Below are positions 53,154 to 60,955 of a DNA stretch of 64,000 nucleotides, piece after piece. A model generated the notes under the pieces. The model saw only the letters and a program-made list of their open reading frames with translations. It was not told the DNA's origin and did no database searches. Position numbers and translations under genes: made by a program. Within the stretch, counting starts at the first letter, position 1; each line of letters begins with the position of its first letter. Source of the stretch: a bacterium (GTDB taxonomy: Bacteria; UBA8248); the NCBI GenBank assembly GCA_022828125.1, contig JAJEJD010000020.1:496001-560000 (forward strand), written 5' to 3'.

Positions 53154-54692
53154 ATGGAATTGTTGAATTCCCCGGTCGAAGAACGCCGTGTTCCCGCCAT
53201 CAGGATGGAGAACGTCACCAAAACGTTCCCCGGCGTAAAGGCCCTGGATCGCGTCAGCTTCGATGTTGACCACGGTGAGATACACGCGGTGGTCGGGGAA
53301 AACGGGTCGGGAAAGTCCACACTTTTGAAGCTGATGGTGGGCGCTTTCCCGATGGACTCCGGGCTGATCCACATTAACGGGGATGAGGTACGGCTGCGCT
53401 CGCCGCGTGAAGCCAGGAAGCGGTACGGTATCAAGATAATGCCGCAGGATGTCGAGTTGTGCGGACAACTGATTACCGGCCGTAACATCATGCTGGGCCT
53501 TGAGGGGGCGCTGGTCGATCGAAACAGACTCTCGCGCCACGAGCGGGTCATGACGACGGAAGTGCTTCGCCTGATCGGCGCTCACGTGGATCCCCAGGTC
53601 TTGGGGGAGGATTTAAGCACACCGGAGGCTCGATTTATCCAGATCGCTCACGCGCTCTTGCCTCCGGTGAACGTGGTCCTTTGCGACGAGCCGACGGCGG
53701 TACTCTCCACAGTGGATGCCGAGGCGCTTCTGGCCATCTTGACCAGGATTCGGAGTGAAGCGGGTACGGCCATCGTATACGTCAGCCACCGGATAGGCGA
53801 GGTTCTCCAGATAGCCGACCGCATCACGATCCTGCGTGACGGCCTCAGCGTCGGTACGTTTCGACGCGACGAGATCGACCGGCAACAAATAATTGAGTTG
53901 ATGACCAAGTCTGCGCGCGCCGGCAAGCAAGGGGCGCCGGTTCAAGACGCTGTCCAGAGCGCAGCGAAAGAAGGCAAGCTGGCGGTAAAGGAACTCGGGT
54001 TCGGTCGAAACTTCTCAGACATCTCGCTCGAAGTAGAGGCAGGACAAATTGTGGGAATCGCCGGCGCACAAGGTGCCGGATTTGGTCCGCTGCTCGCCGC
54101 AATTGCGGGCCGCATCAATTACGACTTCGGTTCTATCGAGTTGGACAAAGCCACCGTCCCGCCCGGCTCGACCACGAAAGCGTACAAGCTTGGGATCGCG
54201 CTGGTCCCTGCCGACCGGCGGCAGGCGGGTATTATCCCATCGCTCACGGTTCGGGAGAACATCGCCTTGCCCGTTACAGGTTCTCTTGGGCGATACGGTT
54301 TCAGGCTTCGACGGGCCGAGCGGGAGACGAGCCGAAAGAGCGCTGAGATATTCGATATCAGGGGAGCAGGGCTTAACACCATGGCCGGGAACCTGAGCGG
54401 CGGCAACCAGCAGAAACTGGCGATTGCCCGATCCCTTCAGGGGGACCCGAAGTTTCTTCTGCTCGAAGAACCCACGCAGGGGATCGACATCGGCGCCAAG
54501 TCCGAGATCCGCCACCACATCGGCCAACTCGTTCGCAACGAAGGAATGGGCGCGCTGGTCGCGAGTTCCGAGTTTGAAGACCTCATCGGCTTCTCGGACG
54601 TCCTCCATGTGATGCGCCTGGGCCGGATCGTCGCGACATTCGACGGGAAGACGGCGACCTACTCGGACATCCTTCACGCGGCGCTCCCCTAG
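53154..54692 (+). CDS. Ribose-type ABC importer ATPase (two ATP-binding domains)
   Basis: This 512-residue RbsA/XylG-type ATPase has two fused cassettes. The first has Walker A GENGSGKST (about 44-52), an unusual signature LSTPEARF and Walker B VVLCDEPT. The second has a degenerate Walker A (GAQGAGFG, about 303-310), as is normal for the family, with LSGGNQQKL (about 409-417) and FLLLEEPTQGIDIG. The start is uncertain: AGAGG abuts the ATG at 53154, and Met18 (53205) is an alternative. Confidence 0.92.
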   Translation: MELLNSPVEERRVPAIRMENVTKTFPGVKALDRVSFDVDHGEIHAVVGENGSGKSTLLKLMVGAFPMDSGLIHINGDEVRLRSPREARKRYGIKIMPQDVELCGQLITGRNIMLGLEGALVDRNRLSRHERVMTTEVLRLIGAHVDPQVLGEDLSTPEARFIQIAHALLPPVNVVLCDEPTAVLSTVDAEALLAILTRIRSEAGTAIVYVSHRIGEVLQIADRITILRDGLSVGTFRRDEIDRQQIIELMTKSARAGKQGAPVQDAVQSAAKEGKLAVKELGFGRNFSDISLEVEAGQIVGIAGAQGAGFGPLLAAIAGRINYDFGSIELDKATVPPGSTTKAYKLGIALVPADRRQAGIIPSLTVRENIALPVTGSLGRYGFRLRRAERETSRKSAEIFDIRGAGLNTMAGNLSGGNQQKLAIARSLQGDPKFLLLEEPTQGIDIGAKSEIRHHIGQLVRNEGMGALVASSEFEDLIGFSDVLHVMRLGRIVATFDGKTATYSDILHAALP

Positions 54693-54745
54693 GCGTCGGC
54701 GCCGGGGCTGTGGCGTAGCGAATTGAGACACATCAGGAGGTAGAA

Positions 54746-54877
54746 ATGCCACACGCACCCTCCCCTTCAACCGCCCGGCAACACGCACATTTTCAAAAAC
54801 GCCCGGTTCGCTGTTCACGCCAGAAGCAGGCGGCGCTCCAAAAGCGTCCGCACCTCAAGCCTGCCGTCGGCGATTAG
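54746..54877 (+). pseudogene. Truncated start of an operon gene cut by the toxin-antitoxin module
   Basis: After the ABC ATPase there is an excellent ribosome site AGGAGG (54735-54740) five bases before ATG 54746. The frame runs 43 codons and its second half lies antisense inside the toxin gene. The site is of the strength used by real genes in this operon, so the 5' end of a further gene was probably left when the toxin-antitoxin module arrived. The remaining peptide is too short to identify. Confidence 0.45.
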
Positions 54878-55141
54878 CAGCACATAGACGTTCTCGTCCA
54901 TCACCCGGTAGATTATGCGGTAGGGCTTGAAGAAAACCTCGCGGTACTCGCGGATTCCGATGTCAAGCAATTCCTTCGGGAAAGCGCCGCGCAGGGGATG
55001 CTCGGTCAGCCCTGCGAACGCCTCTTCGATTCGATCAAGCACATGGCCGGCAGCGGCCGGCGAATCGCGCCGCTCGATGTAATCGCAGATATCTACGAGG
55101 TCGCGCGCCGCGTCCTCGGCCAGATGGAGCGCGAAGCTCAT
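54815..55141 (-). CDS. RelE/ParE-family toxin
   Basis: This 108-residue RelE/ParE-superfamily toxin has DLVDICDYIERRDSPAAAGHV near the start (cut here to DYIERRDSPAAA, about 20-31), LRGAFPKEL in the middle and EVFFKPYRIIYRV (about 70-82), a beta-hairpin pattern typical of the ParE branch. RelE members cleave mRNA on the ribosome and ParE members poison gyrase; which applies is not certain. Its ATG shares one base with the antitoxin stop (TGATG). Confidence 0.88.
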   Translation of the reverse strand: MSFALHLAEDAARDLVDICDYIERRDSPAAAGHVLDRIEEAFAGLTEHPLRGAFPKELLDIGIREYREVFFKPYRIIYRVMDENVYVLLIADGRLEVRTLLERRLLLA

Positions 55142-55416
55142 CAGCGGGCCTGAAGCCGCTCCCGGAGCCGCGCCGTCACATCGGCGGCGGGTTGCGTCCG
55201 CCCGGCTTCAATCTGGCGGTCGCCCAGGGCGAGAATCTTGAGCAGGGCGAGCGTCTCCTGCATCCGCTCGTAGCTGTCGATGTCCTGCATGACCACCTTG
55301 GCTTCTCCGTTCTGGGTGATCACCAGGGGCTCCCCCCGCTCCCCGAGCGTACGGACGATTTCCGCGGCATGCGCCTTTAAGTAGCTGATGGGTTTTATCC
55401 GGTTCGAAAGGGTCAT
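55141..55416 (-). CDS. Phd/YefM-family antitoxin
   Basis: This 91-residue antitoxin has the Phd/YefM N-terminal DNA-binding core: SYLKAHAAEIVRTL (about 11-24), GEPLVITQNGEAKVVM (about 28-43) and DIDSYERMQETLALL. The C-terminal tail is the likely toxin-binding part. GGAGG precedes ATG 55416; an upstream extension of 16 codons crosses the operator and is not used. It is the first gene of the operon and should repress it via the adjoining palindrome. Confidence 0.9.
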   Translation of the reverse strand: MTLSNRIKPISYLKAHAAEIVRTLGERGEPLVITQNGEAKVVMQDIDSYERMQETLALLKILALGDRQIEAGRTQPAADVTARLRERLQAR

Positions 55417-55426
55417 GGCCGCCTCC

Positions 55427-55448
55427 TGTGGACTGAATATAGTCCACA
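55427..55448. promoter_or_regulatory. Operator of the Phd/RelE module
   Basis: TGTGGACT (55427-55434) and AGTCCACA (55441-55448) form a perfect eight-base inverted repeat with a six-base GAATAT spacer, directly upstream of the antitoxin ribosome site. This is the expected place and form of a Phd-type autoregulatory site. Confidence 0.65.
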
Positions 55449-55498
55449 AACGGGTCGGATGCAAGGGCTTTCAGCCCGTGTTTTCACCAGGACGGAAT

Positions 55499-55683
55499 GA
55501 CGCCGGGCGCGCCAGCGCCCCAACCTCCTCATCCTGAGTAGGCGCGCCGGCGCCGTATCGAAGGAGGAGGGCCGAACGTCCCCCGGCAGGTGCGGGGCCT
55601 CGCCCTTCGATACGCGGCTTCGCCGCTACTCAGGATGAGGCGGTGCGGATTTGGTTCGTCATTCCGGCGAAAGCCGGAATGAC
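55499..55683. repeat. Cluster of dispersed palindromes
   Basis: Two facing units of the TTCGATACGSCG...CTACTCAGGATGAG repeat (55527-55565 and 55603-55640) are followed by a perfect CATTCCGGC/GCCGGAATG palindrome (55658-55683). The same families occur in the elements at 30.8, 32.3, 39.2 and 58.5 kb. No gene is seen between 55449 and 56113. Confidence 0.7.
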
Positions 55684-55915
55684 GGCGGGGGTCAATTCCG
55701 AGCGGAGAGGACTTTTTTAACACTCCGATAAATGAGCGTTTGTGTCGAAGGGTGCTCCTCTCAGACAGGCTGCCCACCCTCCCTTCACCGATCAGATCTT
55801 CGTGCCGGACAGGTAGGGAGGGAATTCTGATTCACCAAGGCTCCATAAGAAATCACGTTATTAAAAGTTCACCTTAAATACTTAATAAAATTCCTTTTTC
55901 AAATTATATTCTACG

Positions 55916-55948
55916 AACACTTAATAAGGAATTTTATTATTAAGTGTT
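55916..55948. repeat. AT-rich perfect inverted repeat
   Basis: AACACTTAATAA (55916-55927) and TTATTAAGTGTT (55937-55948) pair perfectly across nine bases. To the left, CTTAATAAAATTCCTT (55880-55895) is a further inverted partner of AAGGAATTTTATT (55926-55938). The whole patch (55850-55975) is far more AT-rich than anything around it. Confidence 0.65.
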
Positions 55949-55970
55949 ACGGATTAAATATTAATAATAG

Positions 55971-56039
55971 GGATATTGAAAAAGCCCCCTCTGACAAAGG
56001 GGCTGGGGGGGCACGACAAGGGACTTTTTCAAAAGCCCC
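55971..56039. repeat. Minimal intergenic element with shared terminal repeats (6)
   Basis: GGGATATTGAAAAAGCCCC (55970-55988) and GGGACTTTTTCAAAAGCCCC (56020-56039) face each other across about 30 bases with a small GACAAAGGGG/CCCC hairpin. It looks like the smallest member of the element family. Confidence 0.6.
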
Positions 56040-56113
56040 CCTCAGTCGGATTTGACCTCATTGGCCTGACTTTCCAAACCGCTCTACTGTCTTCTGATGG
56101 AAACCGTCCCCCC

Positions 56114-57094
56114 TTACACACTCACCCCCAGCGCCTTTTTCGCGGCGTCGACGACGTTGGCGGTGTTGGGGAGCACGAAGTCCTCGAGGCGGGGCTCGAA
56201 GGGGATGGGCGCGTCGAGGGCGGCCACGCGGCCGATGGGGGCGTCGAGGTAGTCGAAGGCCTCTTCCTGAACGGCTGCGGAAATCTCCGAACCCACGCCG
56301 CTCCTCAGGTGCCCTTCCTCGACGATGATGCAGCGGTTCGTCTTGCGGACGGATTCGGCGAGCGTCTCGGTATCGAGCGGGGCCAGCGTCCTGGGGTCGA
56401 CCACTTCGGCGCTGATGCCCTCCTCGGCGAGTTCATCCGCCGCCGCCAGGCAGTTGTGCACCTGGTAGCCCACGCCGATGAGCGTGATGTCGCCGCCTTC
56501 GCGCTTCACGGCCGCCTGCCCGAAGGGGGTGACGTGCTCGCCCTCGGGGACTGCGCCCTTCATCTTGTAGAGCATCTTGTGCTCCACCATGAGAACGGGG
56601 TTGTCGTCGCGGATCGCCGCGCACATCAGGCCTTTGGCGTCCGCGGGGTCGCTCGGCGCGGCCACCTTGATGCCCGGTATCTGCATGAACCAGGCTTCGA
56701 GGCACTGGCTGTGCGTGGGGCCGTACTGCACGCCCCCGCCGCCGGGGGTGCGCACGACGAGCGGCACGCTCAACTGCCCGCCCAGCATGTAGCGCAGCTT
56801 GGCCGCCTGGTTGATGAGCGGGTCCATCGCCAGCATGATGAAGTCCATGAACATGATCTCGACGATGGGCCGGTAGCCCGCCATGGCGGCACCCACGCCC
56901 GCGCCCACGATGCCGAGTTCGCTGATGGGCGTGTCGCGCACGCGGTCGCGCCCGAATTTCTCGGCGAGGCCCTTCGTCACGCCGAACACGTAGGCAAGCT
57001 CCACGTCCTCGCCCATGACGATGACGCGCTCATCACGCTCCATCTCCTCGTGATGGGCTTCGGTCAACGCATCCACAAAAGTGATCTCTCGCAT
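56114..57094 (-). CDS. pdhB: 2-oxoacid dehydrogenase E1 beta subunit
   Basis: This 326-residue E1-beta subunit of a pyruvate- or acetoin/branched-chain-type dehydrogenase has GEDVELAYVFGVTKGL (about 28-43), DTPISELGIVGAGVGAAMAG (about 54-73), the QAAKLRYM segment and the C-terminal transketolase domain (VEEGHLRSGVGSEI). With E1-alpha it binds thiamine diphosphate and decarboxylates the oxoacid. It lies downstream of the E1-alpha gene, separated by about 280 bases of repeats; no E2 gene is in the window. The frame runs 53 codons upstream through repeats, and GGAGAG plus family length place the start at 57094. Confidence 0.92.
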   Translation of the reverse strand: MREITFVDALTEAHHEEMERDERVIVMGEDVELAYVFGVTKGLAEKFGRDRVRDTPISELGIVGAGVGAAMAGYRPIVEIMFMDFIMLAMDPLINQAAKLRYMLGGQLSVPLVVRTPGGGGVQYGPTHSQCLEAWFMQIPGIKVAAPSDPADAKGLMCAAIRDDNPVLMVEHKMLYKMKGAVPEGEHVTPFGQAAVKREGGDITLIGVGYQVHNCLAAADELAEEGISAEVVDPRTLAPLDTETLAESVRKTNRCIIVEEGHLRSGVGSEISAAVQEEAFDYLDAPIGRVAALDAPIPFEPRLEDFVLPNTANVVDAAKKALGVSV

Positions 57095-57170
57095 CTCATT
57101 TCTCTCCAGTTCGGGTTTTTTCCCACTCCCCCTCGTCGGGGAGGACATCCCGATCATCGAATTGTTCACC

Positions 57171-57339
57171 GTAGCAGGGACAGGCCTTTGCGCCTGTCCG
57201 AGGCCTCCGTGCCTGTCCTGCTCTTCGTGGTTGTCCTTCGTCAGGACAGGCACGGAGGCCTGTCCCTACAAAACCATCACGTCTGCGCCGCGTGAACCTC
57301 CATGCCGCTGCTCCCGAAACAGGGTTTTTCAACAACCCC
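57171..57339. repeat. Palindromic repeats between the E1 genes
   Basis: A 100-base inverted structure built on TAGGGACAGG and GCCTGTCC words (57171-57270) is followed by a terminal-repeat copy GGGTTTTTCAACAACCCC (57322-57339) and the CTCAAGGGGGGAGTGATT word seen beside other copies. The insertion seems to have separated two genes that are normally adjacent. Confidence 0.7.
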
Positions 57340-57372
57340 CTCAAGGGGGGAGTGATTCCACCATTCCCTTTA

Positions 57373-58365
57373 CTAGGCGTACACGTCCTCGAGGGCGGAT
57401 TCGAGCGTGGCTTCGGGGCTTCCCTCCGCAAAGTCGATGGCGTCGTTGAGCTCCTTGTCCACGGCTTTCAAGTGCGCCTTTTTCTGCGCTTCGGTGAGTT
57501 TCAGCATGTCGGCCGCGATCGTGAGCGGATCGCGCTTTCTCCACTCGTCCACCTCTTCCTTGGTGCGGTAGGGGCCGAACTGGGGATCGCCGCGCGAGTG
57601 GCCGAAGAAGCGGTAGGTCTTCGCCTCGATGAGGCTCGGGCCGCCCCCCTCGCGCGCACGGCGCACGGCCTCGGCGGTCGCCTCGTAGACGGCCACCACG
57701 TCCATGCCGTCCACCGTCACGCCCGGCGAGTCGTAGCCCTGCGCGCGCACGCTGATGTCCTTGACGGCCGTGGAGCGCTCCACGTGGTAGCTCACTGCGT
57801 AGTGGTTGTTCTCGCAGAAGAAGATGACGGGCAGCTTCCAGATGGCGCACAGGTTCATCGACTCATGGAAGCTGCCCTGGTTCGAGGCGCCGTCCCCGAA
57901 GAAGACCACCGCCACGCGGCCCGAGCCTTCCAACTGGTAGGCGAGGCCCATGCCCGTGGCCATCGGCATGTTCGCCCCCACGATGGAGTGCGCGCCGTAG
58001 TGGCCCTTGGAAATATCGGCGATGTGCATGGAGCCGCCGCGCGCCTTGCAGAGACCGGTGGACTTGCCTAAAAGCTCGGCCATCATCTCAGGCATCCGGG
58101 TGCCCTTGGCGATGGAGTGCCCATGGCCCCGGTGGGTGGTGAGGATGGCGTCCTCATCCTCGAGCGCGGTGCAGACGCCGACCGAGCACGCCTCCTGCCC
58201 GATGCTCACGTGGACCGCGCCCTTCACCCGGCCCGCCATGAAGAATTCGTCCGTCTTCTCCTCGAAGCGGCGGATGCGCAGCATGTTGCGGTACATCGCG
58301 TTCAGGTCTTTTTTCGTCAACCTCTTCGGCTTCGCCGATCTTCTCTTCTTCGCCCTGGTGGCCAC
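57373..58365 (-). CDS. pdhA: 2-oxoacid dehydrogenase E1 alpha subunit
   Basis: This 330-residue E1-alpha subunit has the thiamine-diphosphate motif starting GDGASNQG (157-164) and ending ENN (185-187), the phosphorylation-loop-like YRFFGHSRGDP (about 268-278), and HRGHGHSIAKG near 78-88. It forms the heterotetramer with E1-beta encoded downstream. Pyruvate and acetoin are the likeliest substrates; the choice cannot be made from sequence alone. The start is GTG at 58365, with a GGAGGAGG ribosome site. The N-terminal 20 residues are basic. Confidence 0.93.
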   Translation of the reverse strand: MATRAKKRRSAKPKRLTKKDLNAMYRNMLRIRRFEEKTDEFFMAGRVKGAVHVSIGQEACSVGVCTALEDEDAILTTHRGHGHSIAKGTRMPEMMAELLGKSTGLCKARGGSMHIADISKGHYGAHSIVGANMPMATGMGLAYQLEGSGRVAVVFFGDGASNQGSFHESMNLCAIWKLPVIFFCENNHYAVSYHVERSTAVKDISVRAQGYDSPGVTVDGMDVVAVYEATAEAVRRAREGGGPSLIEAKTYRFFGHSRGDPQFGPYRTKEEVDEWRKRDPLTIAADMLKLTEAQKKAHLKAVDKELNDAIDFAEGSPEATLESALEDVYA

Positions 58366-58480
58366 GGCCTCCTCCTCCCGGCGATGACAACGGAATACGC
58401 CTTTTGAAGTATTGCGAGAAAATGAATTCTAGACTCCCATCACTACCACACGGGGCGGTGATGGTTCAATCGACGCGGTG

Positions 58481-59009
58481 AGGGGTTGTTGAAAAAGCCC
58501 ATCGAGGAAGAAGTGACGCCTGCGCCTCCGCCTAGTTTCGGGTTTTGGCCGTCATTCCGGCGAAAGCCGGAATCCATTTTCGCCTTTGCCTTTTCGCTTT
58601 CTCGTTCGGACGTTTTTACTCCGGGACGGGGAGGATCGGAATCGAACACAAAAACGAAAGGCGAATTCTCTGAATTCCGCATCCGGACGCCGCGCAACAA
58701 GAAGGTCGTGGCCGCACCGCCCTGTGAAAAGTCAAAATGGATTCCGGCTTTCGCCGGAACGGCGGCGGTGGTCATTTCGAGCGAGGAGAACTTTGCCAAA
58801 GGAGCAACCCCCCCTCCCCCCCTTAACAGGGGGGCAAGAAAAAACAAAAGCCCCGCTACCGGCGGTGGGCGTCGCCTTTTTATACCCCCCCTGACAAGGG
58901 GGGGTAGGGGGGGTTGGTTTTCCAGTCGAGAGGAACGTCCCCTGGAAACCGCCAACGCCTCTTTCCTCACCCTTCGATACGCCGCTTTCGGCGACTACTC
59001 AGGATCAGG
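58481..59009. repeat. Repeat-filled intergenic region
   Basis: This stretch begins with AGGGGTTGTTGAAAAAGCCC (58481-58500). It holds two CCGGCGAAAGCCGG units facing each other (58551-58573 and 58740-58760), a nearly full second copy of the C-rich long inverted repeat (58801-58921) and a TTCGATACGSCG unit (58970-59009). I could not find a clean right-hand terminal repeat. Frames across it are not credible genes. Confidence 0.7.
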
Positions 59010-59026
59010 CGGTGCGGTTTTGTTCC

Positions 59027-59701
59027 TCACTCACGCTTCGCCTTGTAGCGCAGGAAGATCTCATCCCCCACCCGCCGGACCTCCTCAAGCGTCAGCCCCA
59101 GGAACTCGCCCGAGGGGAAACCCGGCCCGTCCATGAGCGTCGGAGCATCGGAGCCGCCAGCCAGCCAGGGGGTGAGCGTCACGTGAAACTCGTCGATATG
59201 ACGGGCGAACTCCCATACCAGGGAACCCCCGCCCTCTACCAACACGTTTTTCATCCCGCACTCCCCCAGGTGGGCCAGCACCTGTGACGCAAGGGACTCC
59301 GTCTCATCCAGGACGAAGACTCGCGCATCCCCGGTTCGGGCGTCCTCAAGGCGGCGCGCCCCCTCGGGCGCGGTGAATATCAAGCGCTCGATCTCCTCGG
59401 CTTCGAACCAGGGCAGTTTATGGGGGAAAACGCCGCTTTTCGTAACAAGAGCGTTCGCCGGATGCGAGGGTAGGCCGCGCTCGACCCGCTCGCTCACGAG
59501 GGATTCCTCGCGCACCCTCGCGGGATGCCGCGCCGTCCTGAGCGTCTCGCCGCCCCATATCACGGCGTCCGCACGGGCTCTCAGGCGATCCATCTCCAGG
59601 CGGTCCGCTTTGGTGCCAAGCGGGAAATCCTCGCGGTCATGGCTTGCGATTTTCCCGTCGAGCGTCACCGCCAGATTCGCGTATACGAAGGGTTTGTCCA
59701 T
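59027..59701 (-). CDS. RibD C-terminal/dihydrofolate-reductase-fold reductase
   Basis: This protein of about 224 residues has the RibD_C fold: ANLAVTLDGKIA (about 7-18), RARADAVIWGGETLR (about 41-55) with the nucleotide-binding glycine pair, NVLVEGGGSL (about 147-156) and the C-terminal FLRYKAK. It probably reduces a pyrimidine or pterin-like compound with NADPH. Riboflavin genes are not nearby, so the substrate is open. ATG 59701 is taken over a TTG four codons upstream; neither has a strong ribosome site. Confidence 0.85.
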   Translation of the reverse strand: MDKPFVYANLAVTLDGKIASHDREDFPLGTKADRLEMDRLRARADAVIWGGETLRTARHPARVREESLVSERVERGLPSHPANALVTKSGVFPHKLPWFEAEEIERLIFTAPEGARRLEDARTGDARVFVLDETESLASQVLAHLGECGMKNVLVEGGGSLVWEFARHIDEFHVTLTPWLAGGSDAPTLMDGPGFPSGEFLGLTLEEVRRVGDEIFLRYKAKRE

Positions 59702-59809
59702 GAAAATTCTCAACTCAAGGTTGTGGTCTGCCCGGTTAAGGCAGTAAAGTTTCCTGTCGCCCCGTCTTCATGAACGCCGGCATTCATCAGACAAAGGAGA
59801 GAAAACGAC

Positions 59810-60460
59810 ATGGGTGAATTCGACCAGAGAGTGGACCTTCCCGCGCTCGATTTCCAAAAGCTCAACATCGGCCCCTACAGCAACAACGTGTACGTGCTGA
59901 CGTGCAAGGCGACGAAGGAGTGCGTCATCATCGACACCTCCCATTCCGCCGAGCCGATTCTCGCCGCGTGCGAAGGCGCCACGCCCAAATACATTCTACA
60001 GACCCATTGCCACGGCGACCACATCGACGCGCTGGACGAGGTGCGCAGCCGCACGGGCGCGCCCCTGGGCCAGCACGCCGAGGACGCGAAGGAGTTCGGC
60101 ATCAGCCCGGATTTCACCATCGCGGACGGCGAGGAGATCACTTTCGGCGAGATCACCCTCAAGGCCATCCACACGCCGGGGCATTGCAAGGGCATGCTGA
60201 TGTTCTACTACCCGGGCCACTGCGTCTGCGGGGACACGATTTTCCCCGGCGGCCCCGGCAAGACCTGGAACCACGGGCAACTGCTGACCTCGCTCGATTC
60301 CATCGAGAACAAGGTGTTCGCCCTGCCGGACGACACGGTTCTCTACCCCGGCCACGGGGCGAACAGCACCGTCGCGCAGAGCAAGGCGGAAGTCGCCGGC
60401 TTCCGGGCCGCGGGCAGGCCTGCGCCGAATGAGTTCGGGGACGTGACCTGGGACGGCTAA
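59810..60460 (+). CDS. MBL-fold hydrolase (glyoxalase II-like)
   Basis: This 216-residue metallo-beta-lactamase-fold enzyme has THCHGDHIDALDE (about 64-76) with the HxHxDH zinc site, HTPGHCKGM (about 121-129) and GDTIFPGGPG (about 142-151), closest to hydroxyacylglutathione hydrolase-like thioesterases. The C-terminal recognition helices of true glyoxalase II are short here. AGGAG lies ten bases before the ATG. A VOC protein follows 47 bases later on the same strand, a pairing that suggests detoxification of an aldehyde or thioester. Confidence 0.88.
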   Translation: MGEFDQRVDLPALDFQKLNIGPYSNNVYVLTCKATKECVIIDTSHSAEPILAACEGATPKYILQTHCHGDHIDALDEVRSRTGAPLGQHAEDAKEFGISPDFTIADGEEITFGEITLKAIHTPGHCKGMLMFYYPGHCVCGDTIFPGGPGKTWNHGQLLTSLDSIENKVFALPDDTVLYPGHGANSTVAQSKAEVAGFRAAGRPAPNEFGDVTWDG

Positions 60461-60507
60461 ACATTAACAAGCGACCTGAAAGGGTTCAAAGAGACAGGAG
60501 CCAAGCA

Positions 60508-60900
60508 ATGAGTTCAGCCGGCATCGTATTCGATCACGTGCACGTCATCAGCAAAGACCCCGAGGCGAGCGTGAACTGGTTCGTCGAGAACCTGGGCGGT
60601 GAGCGTGGAGAGGGCGGCGTGTTCAAGGGCGCGCCGCAGATTCCCGTAAAATTCAACGGCGCCACGGTCATCGTCCGCGGAGAGCGAACGGGCGAGAGCG
60701 CGGGCGACAAGGGCGGTCTCGAATGGGGGACGGATCACTTCGCCTTCGAGGTCTCGGGGGATTTCGACGCCTATTGCGCCGACCTCAAGAAAAAGGGCGT
60801 GAAATTCACCGTGGAACCGGTACAATTCAACCCGAAGACGCGGATCGCCTTCATCGAGGCGCCCGACGGCGTCAGCATCGAGTTGCTGAGAAGAACATGA
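60508..60900 (+). CDS. VOC-family protein (glyoxalase fold)
   Basis: This 130-residue vicinal-oxygen-chelate protein has a first-strand FDHVHVISKD with a candidate metal histidine (H11), HFAFEVSG in the second module (H about 76) and a C-terminal SIELLRR with the glutamate ligand. That set fits lactoylglutathione lyase-like enzymes, but specificity is unknown. AGGAG lies seven bases before the ATG. It directly precedes the cytochrome cluster. Confidence 0.88.
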   Translation: MSSAGIVFDHVHVISKDPEASVNWFVENLGGERGEGGVFKGAPQIPVKFNGATVIVRGERTGESAGDKGGLEWGTDHFAFEVSGDFDAYCADLKKKGVKFTVEPVQFNPKTRIAFIEAPDGVSIELLRRT

Positions 60901-60955
60901 CGCCGGAGAATCTTTGATCCGCGCTGCCAGACCGCCCGGTTCGAAGAGGAAAACC

